DNA of 64,000 bases. Origin: an uncultured Clostridia bacterium (lineage in GTDB: Bacteria; Bacillota; Clostridia; TANB77; CAG-508). The DNA is taken from positions 124,001 to 188,000 of the forward strand of contig CAKOTF010000002.1 in assembly GCA_934120045.1 (NCBI GenBank). The letters run 5' to 3'. A program made the position numbers and the translations under genes. Under the pieces are notes generated by a model that saw only the letters and a program-made list of their open reading frames with translations, did not search any database and was not told the DNA's origin. Of this stretch, positions 16,842-26,500 are shown piece after piece; position 1 is the first letter of the stretch; each line of letters begins with the position of its first letter.

Positions 16842-17753
16842 TTATTCATATCTATATTCTTCACTATCTTCAGCAACCATTAAAGAATCTTGTTCTCCGA
16901 AAAATAATATATCCATTATATTATTTTCCATATCATCAATGTTATAAATATTATCCATAACATTAAATGTTTCTTCCAAGTTTCGTCTAGCACTATTCCA
17001 AGCTGTGCCATCTGTAAACCATACAAAAGTGACTCCATCGATTAAATCTGCTTCTTGCGACAACATTTTATAGCTTCTAGCAGTTTCATTAAGTTTTGAG
17101 CCTCCACCATTTCCTCCATAAAAGTTTGTTTCTATTAGATATATCATATCATTTGTTTTAACTACAAAATCAAATCTTTTAGTTGAAGTTCCATTAGCTG
17201 ATATAGCTGATAAATCTATATTCCATTTTTTCTCTATATCAGTTAAATACATCTCTTTATAATACTCTTTTACTCCTGATCTTTTTATATAGCTTTCAAC
17301 CAAATCTTCCATTTGATGTCCTCCACGATTTTTCCTTCCATTTGAATCCAAACCAGTTTCTATGCCTAAGCAATAATCGACTAAATTATTTATAATATGA
17401 TTTTGTAATAATTCAAATAAGCCAGTTTTTTTCATGAATACTTTATATTGTTCTATATCGTAGTTTAACTTATTAAAATTATACATATATTTGCCATCTT
17501 CATCTTGTGCATATATTTCTGATTGTCTAACCGCCAACAATGTAGGAATACATTTTAATACCTCTGGATATTTTTTAATAAGCTCTTCAAAATCATTCTC
17601 AATATTTTTAGAACCAATTAGTGAATTCAATATATTTAATTCAACTTTTATTCTATCTACATTTCTATATACTTTTTCAAAATCAATATAATACTTATAT
17701 CCTGAAATACTATATTTAAATTTACTTAACCATTCTTTAAAATCTCTTTTCAT
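16842..17753 (-). CDS. dpnB: DpnII-type restriction endonuclease (GATC)
   Basis: 303 residues, close to DpnII (288). The stretches YYIDFEKVYRNV, KVELNILNSLIGSKNIENDF, LLQNHIINNLVDYCLG, DSNGRKNRGG and the catalytic-region KRFDFVVKTNDMIYLIETNF, SKLNETARSYKM are characteristic of the DpnII/MboI family, which cuts unmethylated GATC. The Asp-x(n)-Glu-x-Asn pattern (FDFVV..IETN) is the PD-(D/E)XK site of this family. Last gene of the operon; ATG has AGGGGA 6 bases upstream and lies 9 bases after the Mrr-like gene. The roughly 190-base gap to the XRE regulator holds the operator described above and AT-rich DNA only. Confidence 0.93.
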   Translation of the reverse strand: MKRDFKEWLSKFKYSISGYKYYIDFEKVYRNVDRIKVELNILNSLIGSKNIENDFEELIKKYPEVLKCIPTLLAVRQSEIYAQDEDGKYMYNFNKLNYDIEQYKVFMKKTGLFELLQNHIINNLVDYCLGIETGLDSNGRKNRGGHQMEDLVESYIKRSGVKEYYKEMYLTDIEKKWNIDLSAISANGTSTKRFDFVVKTNDMIYLIETNFYGGNGGGSKLNETARSYKMLSQEADLIDGVTFVWFTDGTAWNSARRNLEETFNVMDNIYNIDDMENNIMDILFFGEQDSLMVAEDSEEYRYE

Positions 17754-17762
17754 ATAAATCCC

Positions 17763-18560
17763 CTATTCAAATTCTATATATATTTTTTCATTCTTTTCAT
17801 CTATCTTCCAGTAAGTCTTTTTCTTACTATCACCACTGTAATCTATATATGCTTTCTTTTTGTATATTTCGGTAACTCCACCAAAATATCTTCTTTCTGC
17901 ATTTATATTTAACTTTTTTTCTTCGTTATCTATAATTGCAGTATAGTTTTTTCTATCTGCTATTTTTTCGAATATTTCATTTGGAATCGGTAAAATACGT
18001 GCTCTTATATCATTTCTACTAATAAGTCTTATTATAGCTTCCATTTTAAATTTATCTTTTGATTTTATAAAATCATTATTAGTATTTATTATTTGTTTAA
18101 CTTTTTCAACAGAAACAACTGGATTCCATTCAAAAATATAATCTTTTTCTGGATGTCCCATATAGAATTTTAAGATTGATTCGCCATTAATTAAAATTAT
18201 TTTTCTAGAACTATCATTCTCAGATTCTTCTATTCCACTTTTTGAAAAGTCACTAGTCGTTATAAAGATCCTTTTCTCATAAGACGCTGTTCCTTTAAAT
18301 TCACGTATTTCTTTTACTGGTACTGTGTTTTTATATCTCTTTGCTTGAATAATATATTTTTCAGGATCTATATCTAAATCACCTATAGAATTTTTGTATG
18401 CAAGTAAATCTATTCCACTATCTCCACTTCTTTTTGTTACTTTTATATCTGTAAATCCTAAATCTTCTAAAAATTTCTTTAAAAAGTATTCAAAATCATA
18501 TCCTGTTTCAAAGCAATTATAAAAATCATTAATCATTTTTCTTGTTATTTCTAAATTCAT
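17763..18560 (-). CDS. Mrr-like PD-(D/E)XK restriction endonuclease inside the DpnII operon
   Basis: 265 residues. The N-terminal half has the Mrr nuclease motif: GYDFEYFLKKFLEDLGF, then GDSGIDLLAY and YIIQAKRYKNTVPVKEIREF (D-x(n)-QxK, about residues 40-95), followed by KRIFITTSDFSK. The C-terminal part (about 150-265) has a small RNase-like or DNA-recognition region of unknown type, ending with beta-rich KKKAYIDYSGDSKKKTYWKID. Start at ATG 18560 or TTG 18572 is open: AAGGAGG lies 13 and 1 bases upstream respectively; ATG is taken. It overlaps the end of dpnA. Classical DpnII operons have two methylases and one nuclease, so this is an extra nuclease whose target is unknown. Confidence 0.8.
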   Translation of the reverse strand: MNLEITRKMINDFYNCFETGYDFEYFLKKFLEDLGFTDIKVTKRSGDSGIDLLAYKNSIGDLDIDPEKYIIQAKRYKNTVPVKEIREFKGTASYEKRIFITTSDFSKSGIEESENDSSRKIILINGESILKFYMGHPEKDYIFEWNPVVSVEKVKQIINTNNDFIKSKDKFKMEAIIRLISRNDIRARILPIPNEIFEKIADRKNYTAIIDNEEKKLNINAERRYFGGVTEIYKKKAYIDYSGDSKKKTYWKIDEKNEKIYIEFE

Positions 18561-19323
18561 GTATGTGTTCAAACCTCCTTATTGATAAGTCTAAATATTC
18601 CTGCGAATTATCTATTCCTATAAATTTTCTATTTAATTTATTTGCTGCTATACCTGTTGTGCTACTTCCACAAAAAGGGTCTAATATTAAATCATTTTCT
18701 GTTGAGGATGCTAATATAATTCTCTCTAGTATCTCTAAAGGTTTTTGTGTTGGATGTTTTCCTTGTTTCTTTTCAGATGGTTTTGTTAGAGAAGTTGTCC
18801 AAACATCTTTCATTTGTTTGTTATTATTCAAGCTCTTCATTAGTTCATAATTAAATTTATATTTTATTTTTGGCAAATCTTTTCTTGCCCATAATATTGT
18901 TTCTGTAGAATGTGTAAATGTTTTACAAGCTAGATTAGGTGGAGGATTAGTTTTTTGCCATGTTATATTATTTATAATTTTAAATCCTTCTTCTTCCAAT
19001 GCCATACCTATTGAATATATATTGTGTAATGTTCCACTTATCCAAATAGTCCCATCATCTTTTAAAACTCTATAACACTCATTAATCCATTTTCTATTAA
19101 AAGAATGCTTTGATTCAACATCTAATGACTTGTCCCATTCACCTTTATTTACACTTACCATTTTTCCACTACTACATGTTATCCCATTGTTTGAAAGAAA
19201 ATATGGTGGATCTGCAAATATCATATCGAATGATTTTTCTTGAAAATTTTTCAAAGCTTTAAATGTATCTTCTTTTATTAATTTAAAGTTTTTATCCTCA
19301 AAATAAATTTCACCATTATACAT
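18529..19323 (-). CDS. dpnA: DpnA-like adenine methyltransferase (second methylase of DpnII system)
   Basis: 264 residues of the beta-type N6-adenine methylases: motif IV FADPPYFLSNNG near residue 37, TWQKTNPPPNLACKTFTHSTETILWA in the middle, and motif I DPFCGSSTTGIAA (about 225) near the C-terminus. This order and the NGITCSSGK stretch identify the M.DpnA group, which also methylates single-stranded GATC and protects incoming DNA during transformation. ATG at 19323 follows the dpnM stop after 2 bases with GAGGAG 8 bases upstream, so translation is coupled. Confidence 0.92.
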   Translation of the reverse strand: MYNGEIYFEDKNFKLIKEDTFKALKNFQEKSFDMIFADPPYFLSNNGITCSSGKMVSVNKGEWDKSLDVESKHSFNRKWINECYRVLKDDGTIWISGTLHNIYSIGMALEEEGFKIINNITWQKTNPPPNLACKTFTHSTETILWARKDLPKIKYKFNYELMKSLNNNKQMKDVWTTSLTKPSEKKQGKHPTQKPLEILERIILASSTENDLILDPFCGSSTTGIAANKLNRKFIGIDNSQEYLDLSIRRFEHIHEFRNNKKND

Positions 19324-19325
19324 TA

Positions 19326-20228
19326 TCAATTCTCCTCATAGTTTGTTATCAATAATTCAGAAATTGCTCCTCTTCCTTTGCAATTTGCATTTATCATTCT
19401 TTTTGCTGAAATCTCATTTATATTAAATCCTTTATATATTTCTTCAAAGAAATTATCCTCTTTATTTGTATTTTTAGGATTTGAATTAGATAACATCAGT
19501 TTAGCTTTTTTTTCATCTAATTCTTTAAAATAATTTGCTAATTCTTTTTGATTTTCATCATTAAAATCTTCTTTTGTATACGATGTAAATCCTGATGTTA
19601 TTGATAATGGTCTATATGGCGGGTCAAAATACACAAATGTATTACTATCTACATATTTTTCACTTTTTTTATAATCTCCATATTGGAATTCTACATTTCT
19701 AATCAAAAATGATAAATTCCTTAAATTTTTAGAATCACATATTGTTGGATTTTTATATTTACCACAAGGTACATTAAATTCTCCATTTTTATTAACTCTA
19801 TATAATCCATTAAAACATGTTCTATTTAAGAATATAAATTCTACTGCTCTTTTAATGCTTAATTCTTTTTCACCGATTCTATATGAATTATATTCTTTTC
19901 TTACACTATAAAAATACTTTTGTCTTTCTCCATCTGTAAGAACTAAAAATTCTTCTTCCTTTATTTCTAATTCTTTTATAAGTTCTTCAACATTTGTTTT
20001 TATTACATTATAACAATTTATTAGATCTATATTTATATCAAAAGCATAAGCTTCTTTAACATTATATTTTTGTAATATATTTATTAAAACAGCCCCTCCA
20101 CCAACGAAAGGCTCAACATATTTGGTTACTACTCCACCTTTTAATTGGTAAGGATAAAAGTTCGTTAATTGTGGTATTAAACTTCCTTTTCCTCCTGCCC
20201 ATTTTACAAAGGGTTTTACTACTTCCAT
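19326..20228 (-). CDS. dpnM: Dam-class GATC adenine methyltransferase (DpnM-like)
   Basis: 300 residues with the Dam signature: FVKWAGGKGSLIPQL (motif X/I region) at the N-terminus, YVEPFVGGGAVLINIL (motif I) at about 43 and FVYFDPPYRP (motif IV DPPY) at about 195. It methylates adenine in double-stranded GATC and protects against the DpnII endonuclease encoded downstream. ATG at 20228 follows GGAGG at 6 bases; a TTG at 20240 would sit inside the ribosome site. First gene of the four-gene DpnII operon. A TATAAT lies at about 20250 upstream, but its -35 partner is weak. Confidence 0.93.
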   Translation of the reverse strand: MEVVKPFVKWAGGKGSLIPQLTNFYPYQLKGGVVTKYVEPFVGGGAVLINILQKYNVKEAYAFDINIDLINCYNVIKTNVEELIKELEIKEEEFLVLTDGERQKYFYSVRKEYNSYRIGEKELSIKRAVEFIFLNRTCFNGLYRVNKNGEFNVPCGKYKNPTICDSKNLRNLSFLIRNVEFQYGDYKKSEKYVDSNTFVYFDPPYRPLSITSGFTSYTKEDFNDENQKELANYFKELDEKKAKLMLSNSNPKNTNKEDNFFEEIYKGFNINEISAKRMINANCKGRGAISELLITNYEEN

Positions 20229-20306
20229 ACTTACCTCCAATTATTCAATTATAATATATCACAAATACTATTTTTTCTCAATAAATCTACAGAAATCTCT
20301 CTAATT

Positions 20307-20636
20307 TTATTTTTCTTCCGGCAACAAATATTTTCTCTTTATATTCAATATAAGATTTTGTAATTCATTTTCCATTTTTCTTAAAAATTTTTCATCTTCG
20401 ATATAGCCCTGATAATGTGCTCTTCTTGCAATTTGATTTAATACATTTCCAACTTTTCTTATTGAATTTAAGTCTTCATAAAATTCTTCTGATGGTTTTT
20501 CTTTTGGTTCAAATCCTTCTATTAAACTTCTTACTAAAGCTGACTTATTATATCCCACTTTTTCTGCTTTTAAAGTTAACATTCTCCATTCATTATCATT
20601 AAGATATACACTTAATTTTATTTCTCTTTTTCTCAT
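20307..20636 (-). CDS. mobC: MobC-like mobilisation (relaxosome accessory) protein, no relaxase alongside
   Basis: 109 residues. The N-terminal REIKLSVYLNDNEWRMLTLKAEKVGYNKSALVRSLIEG is a ribbon-helix-helix-like segment of MobC proteins, then EEFYEDLNSIRKVGNVLNQIARRAH, the bacterial mobilisation-protein core (residues about 45-70). MobC helps the relaxase open oriT. ATG at 20636 is preferred (GGGAG 7 bases upstream) although the frame runs on to 20735. In most such elements a relaxase gene follows; here the DpnII operon follows instead, 79 bases later. So mobilisation would depend on a relaxase from elsewhere (inference). Confidence 0.85.
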   Translation of the reverse strand: MRKREIKLSVYLNDNEWRMLTLKAEKVGYNKSALVRSLIEGFEPKEKPSEEFYEDLNSIRKVGNVLNQIARRAHYQGYIEDEKFLRKMENELQNLILNIKRKYLLPEEK

Positions 20637-20658
20637 TACTTTTCTCCCTTCTTGGGTT

Positions 20659-20735
20659 TGGGATATCCCACATTCGAATTTGTGTGAGTGCACAAATTCA
20701 GTGCTTGCTGGACAGTAAATGTGCTCTCTTTTCAT
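20659..20735. other. Candidate oriT upstream of mobC
   Basis: The segment holds the 12-bp palindrome TGGGATATCCCA (20659-20670), then an exact 9-bp inverted repeat GAATTTGTG / CACAAATTC with 6-base loop (20676-20699), then GTGCTTGCTGG. An inverted repeat next to a nick-like sequence just upstream of mobC is typical of oriT. The exact nick site is not recognised. Confidence 0.5.
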
Positions 20736-20758
20736 AATTTCATATATCTATTTATTAA

Positions 20759-20792
20759 AAGTGTCTGAACTTTTAATAAAATCCAGACACTT
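20759..20792 (-). terminator. Intrinsic terminator after tnpV
   Basis: Stem AAGTGTCTG / CAGACACTT with a 16-base loop, 8 bases beyond the TnpV stop on the minus strand. Confidence 0.65.
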
Positions 20793-20799
20793 CTTTTCA

Positions 20800-21183
20800 T
20801 TAAATATTATAAGTGTTTATACATTTTCCCATTACTATTTCTCTTGCAGAATACGCTATCATATTCATGGCTCCAACCCATTTCATTTGATCTTTTTCTT
20901 TTAATTTTTCATCAATATTATCATGTTTTTTCATCACATTTATCAACATATTTTCCATATCTGTTGCTCTAGCATCCACTTCTAATAAATAATCTGTTAG
21001 TGTATCTTCCATTAACATTCTTGTATAAACTGGTTTCATTTCTTCTTTCAAAAATTTTAATCTTAACCTCCCATATCTTCCTATTTTAGGTCTAACCTTT
21101 CCATTATCTAATATTAAATTTGGTATTAAATAATCTCCATATCTTGAATACGTTATTGGCTCTTTTTTAGTTTTTTCACTCAT
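20800..21183 (-). CDS. tnpV: TnpV-like transposon-encoded protein
   Basis: 127 residues with the TnpV pattern: ITYSRYGDYLIPNLIL at the start, KIGRYGRLRLKFLKE, then TRMLMEDTLTDYLLEVD and near the end KEKDQMKWVGAMNMI. TnpV proteins are found in Tn4451-like and other Clostridia integrative elements; their role is not established. GAGGAA lies 6 bases before the ATG. The next 190 bases up to the replisome-organiser gene are AT-rich and show no gene. Confidence 0.88.
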   Translation of the reverse strand: MSEKTKKEPITYSRYGDYLIPNLILDNGKVRPKIGRYGRLRLKFLKEEMKPVYTRMLMEDTLTDYLLEVDARATDMENMLINVMKKHDNIDEKLKEKDQMKWVGAMNMIAYSAREIVMGKCINTYNI

Positions 21184-21373
21184 ATAAATTCCTCATTCTA
21201 TTAATTTTTTCTTTACTTTTTTTAAATTTTGAATTAAAATATTATTATAAAATTTGATTAAAGTTAGTATTTTGTTTGATGGCTTATACTAGCTTTTTTT
21301 ATTACTTAAACCATATTTTTCCTTTCAGTCAGTAATAAATCTTATCTACTCTTTTCTATTCTTATCTATAGTG

Positions 21374-21790
21374 TTACTCTAACATTTCTGTAACGTTAGC
21401 TTGAGTTCTACTTTTTTCACGAAATTTTCTTTGTCGTTCTCTATTATTTTTTCGTATTTCTTCTAATTTATCTGCACTTTGATACTTGCTCCAATTTCTT
21501 ATAGCATAGCAATTATCTTCATAAATTATCATTCTTAATTCCATAAACTTATTCAATATTTCTTCAACTTTTTTAGTAGATTTTCCTAAAATTTTTGATA
21601 ATTGTTGCATATTTAATGGATTATTCTCCCCTATAATTAGTTTTCCTTTCATATTACATTGCCCTGCAATAGTTAACAATTGTATCCATATTCTGAAGTA
21701 CATATCCCCATCACGTTCATTCAATAACAATGCAACTTTTCTGTTTGAAAAAATATTTGTACTAAGTTTAAGCCACGATACTTCTGCCAT
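21374..21790 (-). CDS. Phage replisome organiser N-terminal domain protein
   Basis: 138 residues starting MAEVSWLKLSTNIFSNRKVALLL, the conserved beginning of the phage replisome-organiser N-domain, a winged-helix DNA-binding fold; DGDMYFRIWIQLLTIAG, LNMQQLSKILG and IRNWSKYQSADKLEEIR follow in the expected order. Full-length relatives often carry a DnaD-like C-domain; here the protein ends after the basic tail (NRERQRKFREKSR), so it lacks that part or is a naturally short form. The start at ATG 21790 abuts AAGGAGG; a GTG at 21802 is the alternative. It probably binds the element's replication origin (inference). Confidence 0.8.
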   Translation of the reverse strand: MAEVSWLKLSTNIFSNRKVALLLNERDGDMYFRIWIQLLTIAGQCNMKGKLIIGENNPLNMQQLSKILGKSTKKVEEILNKFMELRMIIYEDNCYAIRNWSKYQSADKLEEIRKNNRERQRKFREKSRTQANVTEMLE

Positions 21791-21813
21791 ACCTCCTTTC
21801 ACCTTTCTTTCAA

Positions 21814-22014
21814 TTAATTAGTCATTGAATCTTTTTCTTTCTTCGTTAAATATTCATCTAAGGCTTGTACTCTAAACAAGAACTTACCTCCAATTTTTGA
21901 ACAAGGTATTTGTTTTCTTCTTACTAATTGATTTACTAGCCAATATGATATTCCTAAATATTCTGCTGCTTCCTTCATGGTTAGTGTTGTTCTTTCTATT
22001 GTTTTTAAGTCCAA
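21814..22014 (-). CDS. xis: Excisionase / MerR-like helix-turn-helix protein
   Basis: 66 residues: LTMKEAAEYLGISYWLVNQLVRRKQIPCSKIGGKFLFRVQALDEYL is the excisionase-family (HTH_17) winged helix. Such proteins bend DNA at attachment sites and turn integrase towards excision. TTG start at 22014 has AAGGAGG 8 bases upstream. It lies 23 bases ahead of the replisome-organiser gene and shares its promoter, which overlaps two GTTAAC sites also found upstream of the integrase. Confidence 0.88.
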   Translation of the reverse strand: MDLKTIERTTLTMKEAAEYLGISYWLVNQLVRRKQIPCSKIGGKFLFRVQALDEYLTKKEKDSMTN

Positions 22015-22056
22015 TACTGAATCCTCCTTTCTTTATTCAATGGTACCTATTGACTT

Positions 22057-22099
22057 TTGTTAACAATTGAATTATACTAATTTTAGTTAACAAGTACAA
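22057..22099 (-). promoter_or_regulatory. Excisionase promoter with two GTTAAC operator sites
   Basis: Minus strand TTGTAC (22094-22099), 17 bases, TATAAT (22071-22076). GTTAAC sites at 22059-22064 (within the palindrome TTGTTAACAA) and 22086-22091 are 27 bp apart and bracket the -10. A third GTTAAC is at 22174-22179, before the divergent DUF6076 gene. Confidence 0.7.
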
Positions 22100-22184
22100 G
22101 ATTTTTAATGAAAGTTTTTGAGAATTGATAACACCTAAAAATATTAATGTAACCCATTTTTACTGTTAACATGGAGGAAATAAA

Positions 22185-23462
22185 ATGCAAGATTCAAAGC
22201 CATATTCTATAGAATTAAATTTATATAATAAAAACAATCCAGTTGAATTAACTAGATTCTTTTCTATTTCTTTTGATACAAGTAAAGTTAATTTATCTGC
22301 AAAAAGAAAAGAAAAACTTGTAGATGAATTATATAAAGAAACAAAAATTAAAAGAAAAGATGATTCTTTTGATGAAATATTTCTTTCATTAATAGATAAA
22401 AAAATTCCACCTATTCCAGATAATGTTCTATTTACACGTAATATAGAAAAAATAGACTTAAATTTAATAATAGATTGCGATTATAAAAAAATGGCATTGG
22501 GTGATAATTTAACAGGATTTCTAAATATGGATTTTAATACTTTTGATGACTTTTTTAAATTCTTTTGTACATTTATCTTTATATATCTAGATAAAATACC
22601 TAAAACTCAGTTGAGTAAAATTTTTAAAGGATTTGATAAAAACATTATTCATATAGGCACTAACAAACCTATTCATATTGCTAATAAAGTATTATTAAAA
22701 CAATGTGCTGAATCTTTTTACAAAACCGAAAAAGAATACTTAATAAAAATGCAATCATTATTTAAAAATTTTGTAGATTATGTTTTTAATAATGATAGAA
22801 AAAAGAAATTAAGCAAATTAAATAATGCTCAAAGATTCTATATTTTTCAAAATATTACTGAAGATTTAAGAGAAATATCTGAAGATTATATTTGTGATTA
22901 TTCTTTAAACTTTTCTTTCACTCATGAAGAGTTTATTAATGAACTTGTGAATAAAATTGAAAAAGGTTTCTCTAACCCTTTATCTGATGAAGATTTTCTC
23001 ATAAATACCATGACTAAAAATGATCCTAATGGCGAAAATATAGTTGGTAATAAATATGATTTTAAAACTAATAATCTATTTACATATTTTTATATTGTTC
23101 TTTATCATATAGTATTAAATGATGTTGATTATATAAAAAAATGCCAAATTTGTGGTAAATACTTTTTTTCTGATAAAAATAACACTTTATATTGCAATGG
23201 TAATTATACAGAAGATATCACTTGCAAAGAATATGGAATAAAAACATCTCAAAAAAGAAAAGAAAACGAAGAACCTGTATATGGTAAATATAGACAAATA
23301 TATGCAAAAAAAGCTATGGCAGTGAAAAGAAATCCAGATATTGAATACTACAAAACTAATTATGAAAAATGGAAAAAAGAAGCTAAACAATTCATTAATG
23401 ATATAAAAAATGGCAAGAAAACATATAAAGAATTTGATGAATGGTTGGAGAGAAATAAATAA
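22185..23462 (+). CDS. DUF6076 family protein with C-terminal zinc ribbon
   Basis: 425 residues. The first 310 residues are helical with no motif I recognise; near residue 320 there is CQICGKYFFSDKNNTLYC and a further TCKEYG, four cysteines suited to zinc binding, and then a basic helical tail. It is a paralogue of the partial protein at 1-366. Both are placed near an integrase, here divergent from the excisionase operon and separated from the integrase by the Schlafen gene. ATG has TGGAGGAA 6 bases upstream. Function unknown; regulatory or nucleic-acid-binding roles are possible (inference). Confidence 0.8.
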   Translation: MQDSKPYSIELNLYNKNNPVELTRFFSISFDTSKVNLSAKRKEKLVDELYKETKIKRKDDSFDEIFLSLIDKKIPPIPDNVLFTRNIEKIDLNLIIDCDYKKMALGDNLTGFLNMDFNTFDDFFKFFCTFIFIYLDKIPKTQLSKIFKGFDKNIIHIGTNKPIHIANKVLLKQCAESFYKTEKEYLIKMQSLFKNFVDYVFNNDRKKKLSKLNNAQRFYIFQNITEDLREISEDYICDYSLNFSFTHEEFINELVNKIEKGFSNPLSDEDFLINTMTKNDPNGENIVGNKYDFKTNNLFTYFYIVLYHIVLNDVDYIKKCQICGKYFFSDKNNTLYCNGNYTEDITCKEYGIKTSQKRKENEEPVYGKYRQIYAKKAMAVKRNPDIEYYKTNYEKWKKEAKQFINDIKNGKKTYKEFDEWLERNK

Positions 23463-23506
23463 ATTAAGTAAGCATAGACATCTTCAATAGTCTATGCTTA
23501 CTTAAT
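23463..23506. terminator. Bidirectional terminator with 17-bp perfect stem
   Basis: Exact arms at 23463-23479 and 23490-23506 around a 10-base loop, between the converging DUF6076 and Schlafen genes. Confidence 0.85.
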
Positions 23507-23508
23507 TG

Positions 23509-26500
23509 TTAAAAATCACTATAATGTTGTTTTTCATATTCTGCATGTTCATGATAAGTATTTGCTAATTCTCTAAGAGTATTAGCAAACCTAAAATACT
23601 CCATTTGGCACAAATCTGCCCTCTTTTTCCATTTTTCCTCTTGGTTAAGCCACACTGTTCCTTCTTTATCCACATTAACAACACCTAAAGCATTAAATGC
23701 TTGGGTTGAATATCCTCTTCTAACTTCTTCATTTTCATCTTTATTTAAAATTTCAGCTACATTTCTATCAATCCAAAATCCATCTGGATCTTCTTTGGTA
23801 TAATAAAAAACATGTCCTATTGACATTAATGCAACCTCTAGTCTATCATTTTCTTTTGCAATCTTTATCGCATTATTAAACCATTCGTTCAACTTACTTT
23901 TATTCATCTTTCCATCTTTATCATATCCTGGTACTAATCTCCAAATATTTAATAATCTATATGCATTACTAGCTAACTTTTCATTATCATTTTGATTATT
24001 CTTATTATCTTTATGTGCTTTATAAATAAGACATAATACATCATTAAATATTTGTGGTTCTTCGCTTAGTTTTCTTTCTATTGTTATTGGTCTATAATCA
24101 TCATACTCACTTAGAATAGGTAGATAAGACCATTCTATCCCAAATAGTTCATCTTCATCATAATCATTATCTTGCAAATCCTTAATTAACTTTTTTATAT
24201 CATATACATCAATATAATTTATATCTTCCTGTTTTTTTAAACAATTTTTTAATACTATTATTGATAATTCTCTAGAAAATTGCTTTTTTTCAAATAATGC
24301 CATATTAATTAATTCAAGTGCCTTTACTGGTCTATCAGCCTCAATCAATTTTTTAATTACATAATCGTAACTGCTATCATCTCTTATAACCCTAATATCT
24401 GCATTTTTCCAATATTCAAGTTCATCTTTACCAAGCCATTTCGTTACGAAATTCCATGTTTTCTGCGTTTCTTGTAATTGCGTTAAAAATCTTACTTTTC
24501 CTTCAATTGATAAAATAGATATATCTAGTCCATCTAACCAAGTATTTTTTTCATTTATAATTTTTGACTTCACATACCCCTGTGCTATTTCACTTTGTTT
24601 ATTGTTTAATAGCTGTATTATCTTTTTTTCACTTTCTTTATCAATTTTTATATTTGCTAATGCAAATCCAACTTTAAATGGATCTTTAACTGTATATGAA
24701 AATTTTATCACTTCCTCAATACCATCTGTTAATAATAATTCAATAGCCTCTATTTGATCATTTAATATCCTTTTTTCCATATCTTCATAGGTTTCTTGTT
24801 CACTATCATAAAGATCCCAATATTCTTTATTAAATATTCTTTTTAAATATATCTTATAAGATATAGGTTTTACTTTTTTAGACATTTCTTCAAGTTTATT
24901 AACCGCCTCTGCCGGTAATGACCAATCTGATTTTGAAAATTTTTTATGTTTTGCTATCATTTTTTCTATTTCATTCCATATTATATATTTTTTTTCATCT
25001 TTCATATTAATTACATCCATAGATGTAACTTTGTTATATATTTCATCGAATATTTCTTTAGGCACATCATCCATTATATTAATTAAATCTTTAATTTTAC
25101 TTATATCCTTTTGTGAATATTCAATTGCTAATTTTACATATTCATTATATTCTTTATACAATTCTCCATTTGTTACCTCTATTTCTTCTACTAATTTATT
25201 CCATCTTGGTTTGTATATTGAAGAACTAGTTCTTTCAGCATTTGGCATAAGTTTCATTAGTAGTCTCCATCCCACTTCTGGGTATTCGTTCAATGTCATA
25301 ATAACAACTGCTTTTCTTAATGTAAAATTTGCTTGAGTTTGTGGATACCATGGAAGAATAATTCTAGTCATTTCATCGACAACGTTTTTATCATATTTTT
25401 CTAATTTGCAATATATTTCAAATACATTCATTAAATTATTAGAATCCCATACTAGTATTTGAAGACTCCAATATAATCCTGAAGTATAATTTGAAATGGT
25501 AATTCTCTCTTCTTTTTCTTCAAATAATTTTTTTATATTATCTTTATCTCTTATTAAATTATTTATTTGTCTTAAATACTCTTTTCCATCAATCTCTGCC
25601 AATATCATAAGTAAATCATCTAATGTTGCATACAACTTCCAACTTGCATTTTCTAAAATCTCCCTATCTATACTCCAAAAAGATTTTTTCAATTCTTGTT
25701 CACAATTAGAAAACTTATATAATATGGACTTCATATATGAAAATGTTTCTAATGATGATTTTTTTATCGCTTTTGAATATAACATCTTCTTACCAAGTAT
25801 TGAACTCATCATTCTTTTATCTGGTTCTAAATCGAACCTTGGATCTTCTTCTTTTACCATTTCTATTGTCGCTTTTCTAAAATTCTCAATATCATTGTCA
25901 AAATAATCATCACAATATCTTTCTATCAATTCTTCTTTCTTTTCTATTTTCCAACAATTATTCTTATAAGAAACATATTCAGATTTTTGTGATAATAATT
26001 TTTTCATTGTTTTGATCCAAACATTATAATCTTTTCCAATTACTCTACTAATAATTTCTTTTTCATGTTCATTTTTATCATTCCAAGTTCCAAATAAAGC
26101 ACAATTTTTTATAACATCTTTAAATTCATCATCTACTTGTGTTGTACTATATGAAAAAACTTTTTTATCTTCAATATTTTTCATTTGTTGATCTTGTTCA
26201 TAAATTCTTCTCCTATCATATTCATTAAGTAAATACTTTACACTTCCTTTTCTAATATAAGCTGTTGATGCATATACTTTTTTCTTAATATCGTTTTTTT
26301 CTTCTTCTTTTGTTACTGTTTCATCAGGATAATCCTTTATTATAGAGTATACTCTCTCCATATTATCCTTACTTATTAAGATATATCCAAAATACTTTTC
26401 TTCAAATTTATATACACCTGTTTCAACATGTGGTCTTGGTTGAATCATTTCGCATAAATCTTGATAATATTTATCATCATCCATACGTTTTTTATCTATT

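Noticed and set aside
16677..16883. 68-residue plus-strand frame between the XRE and DpnII genes
   Set aside because: It begins inside the operator palindrome, has no ribosome site and very low complexity (Ile/Tyr/Asn/Phe).
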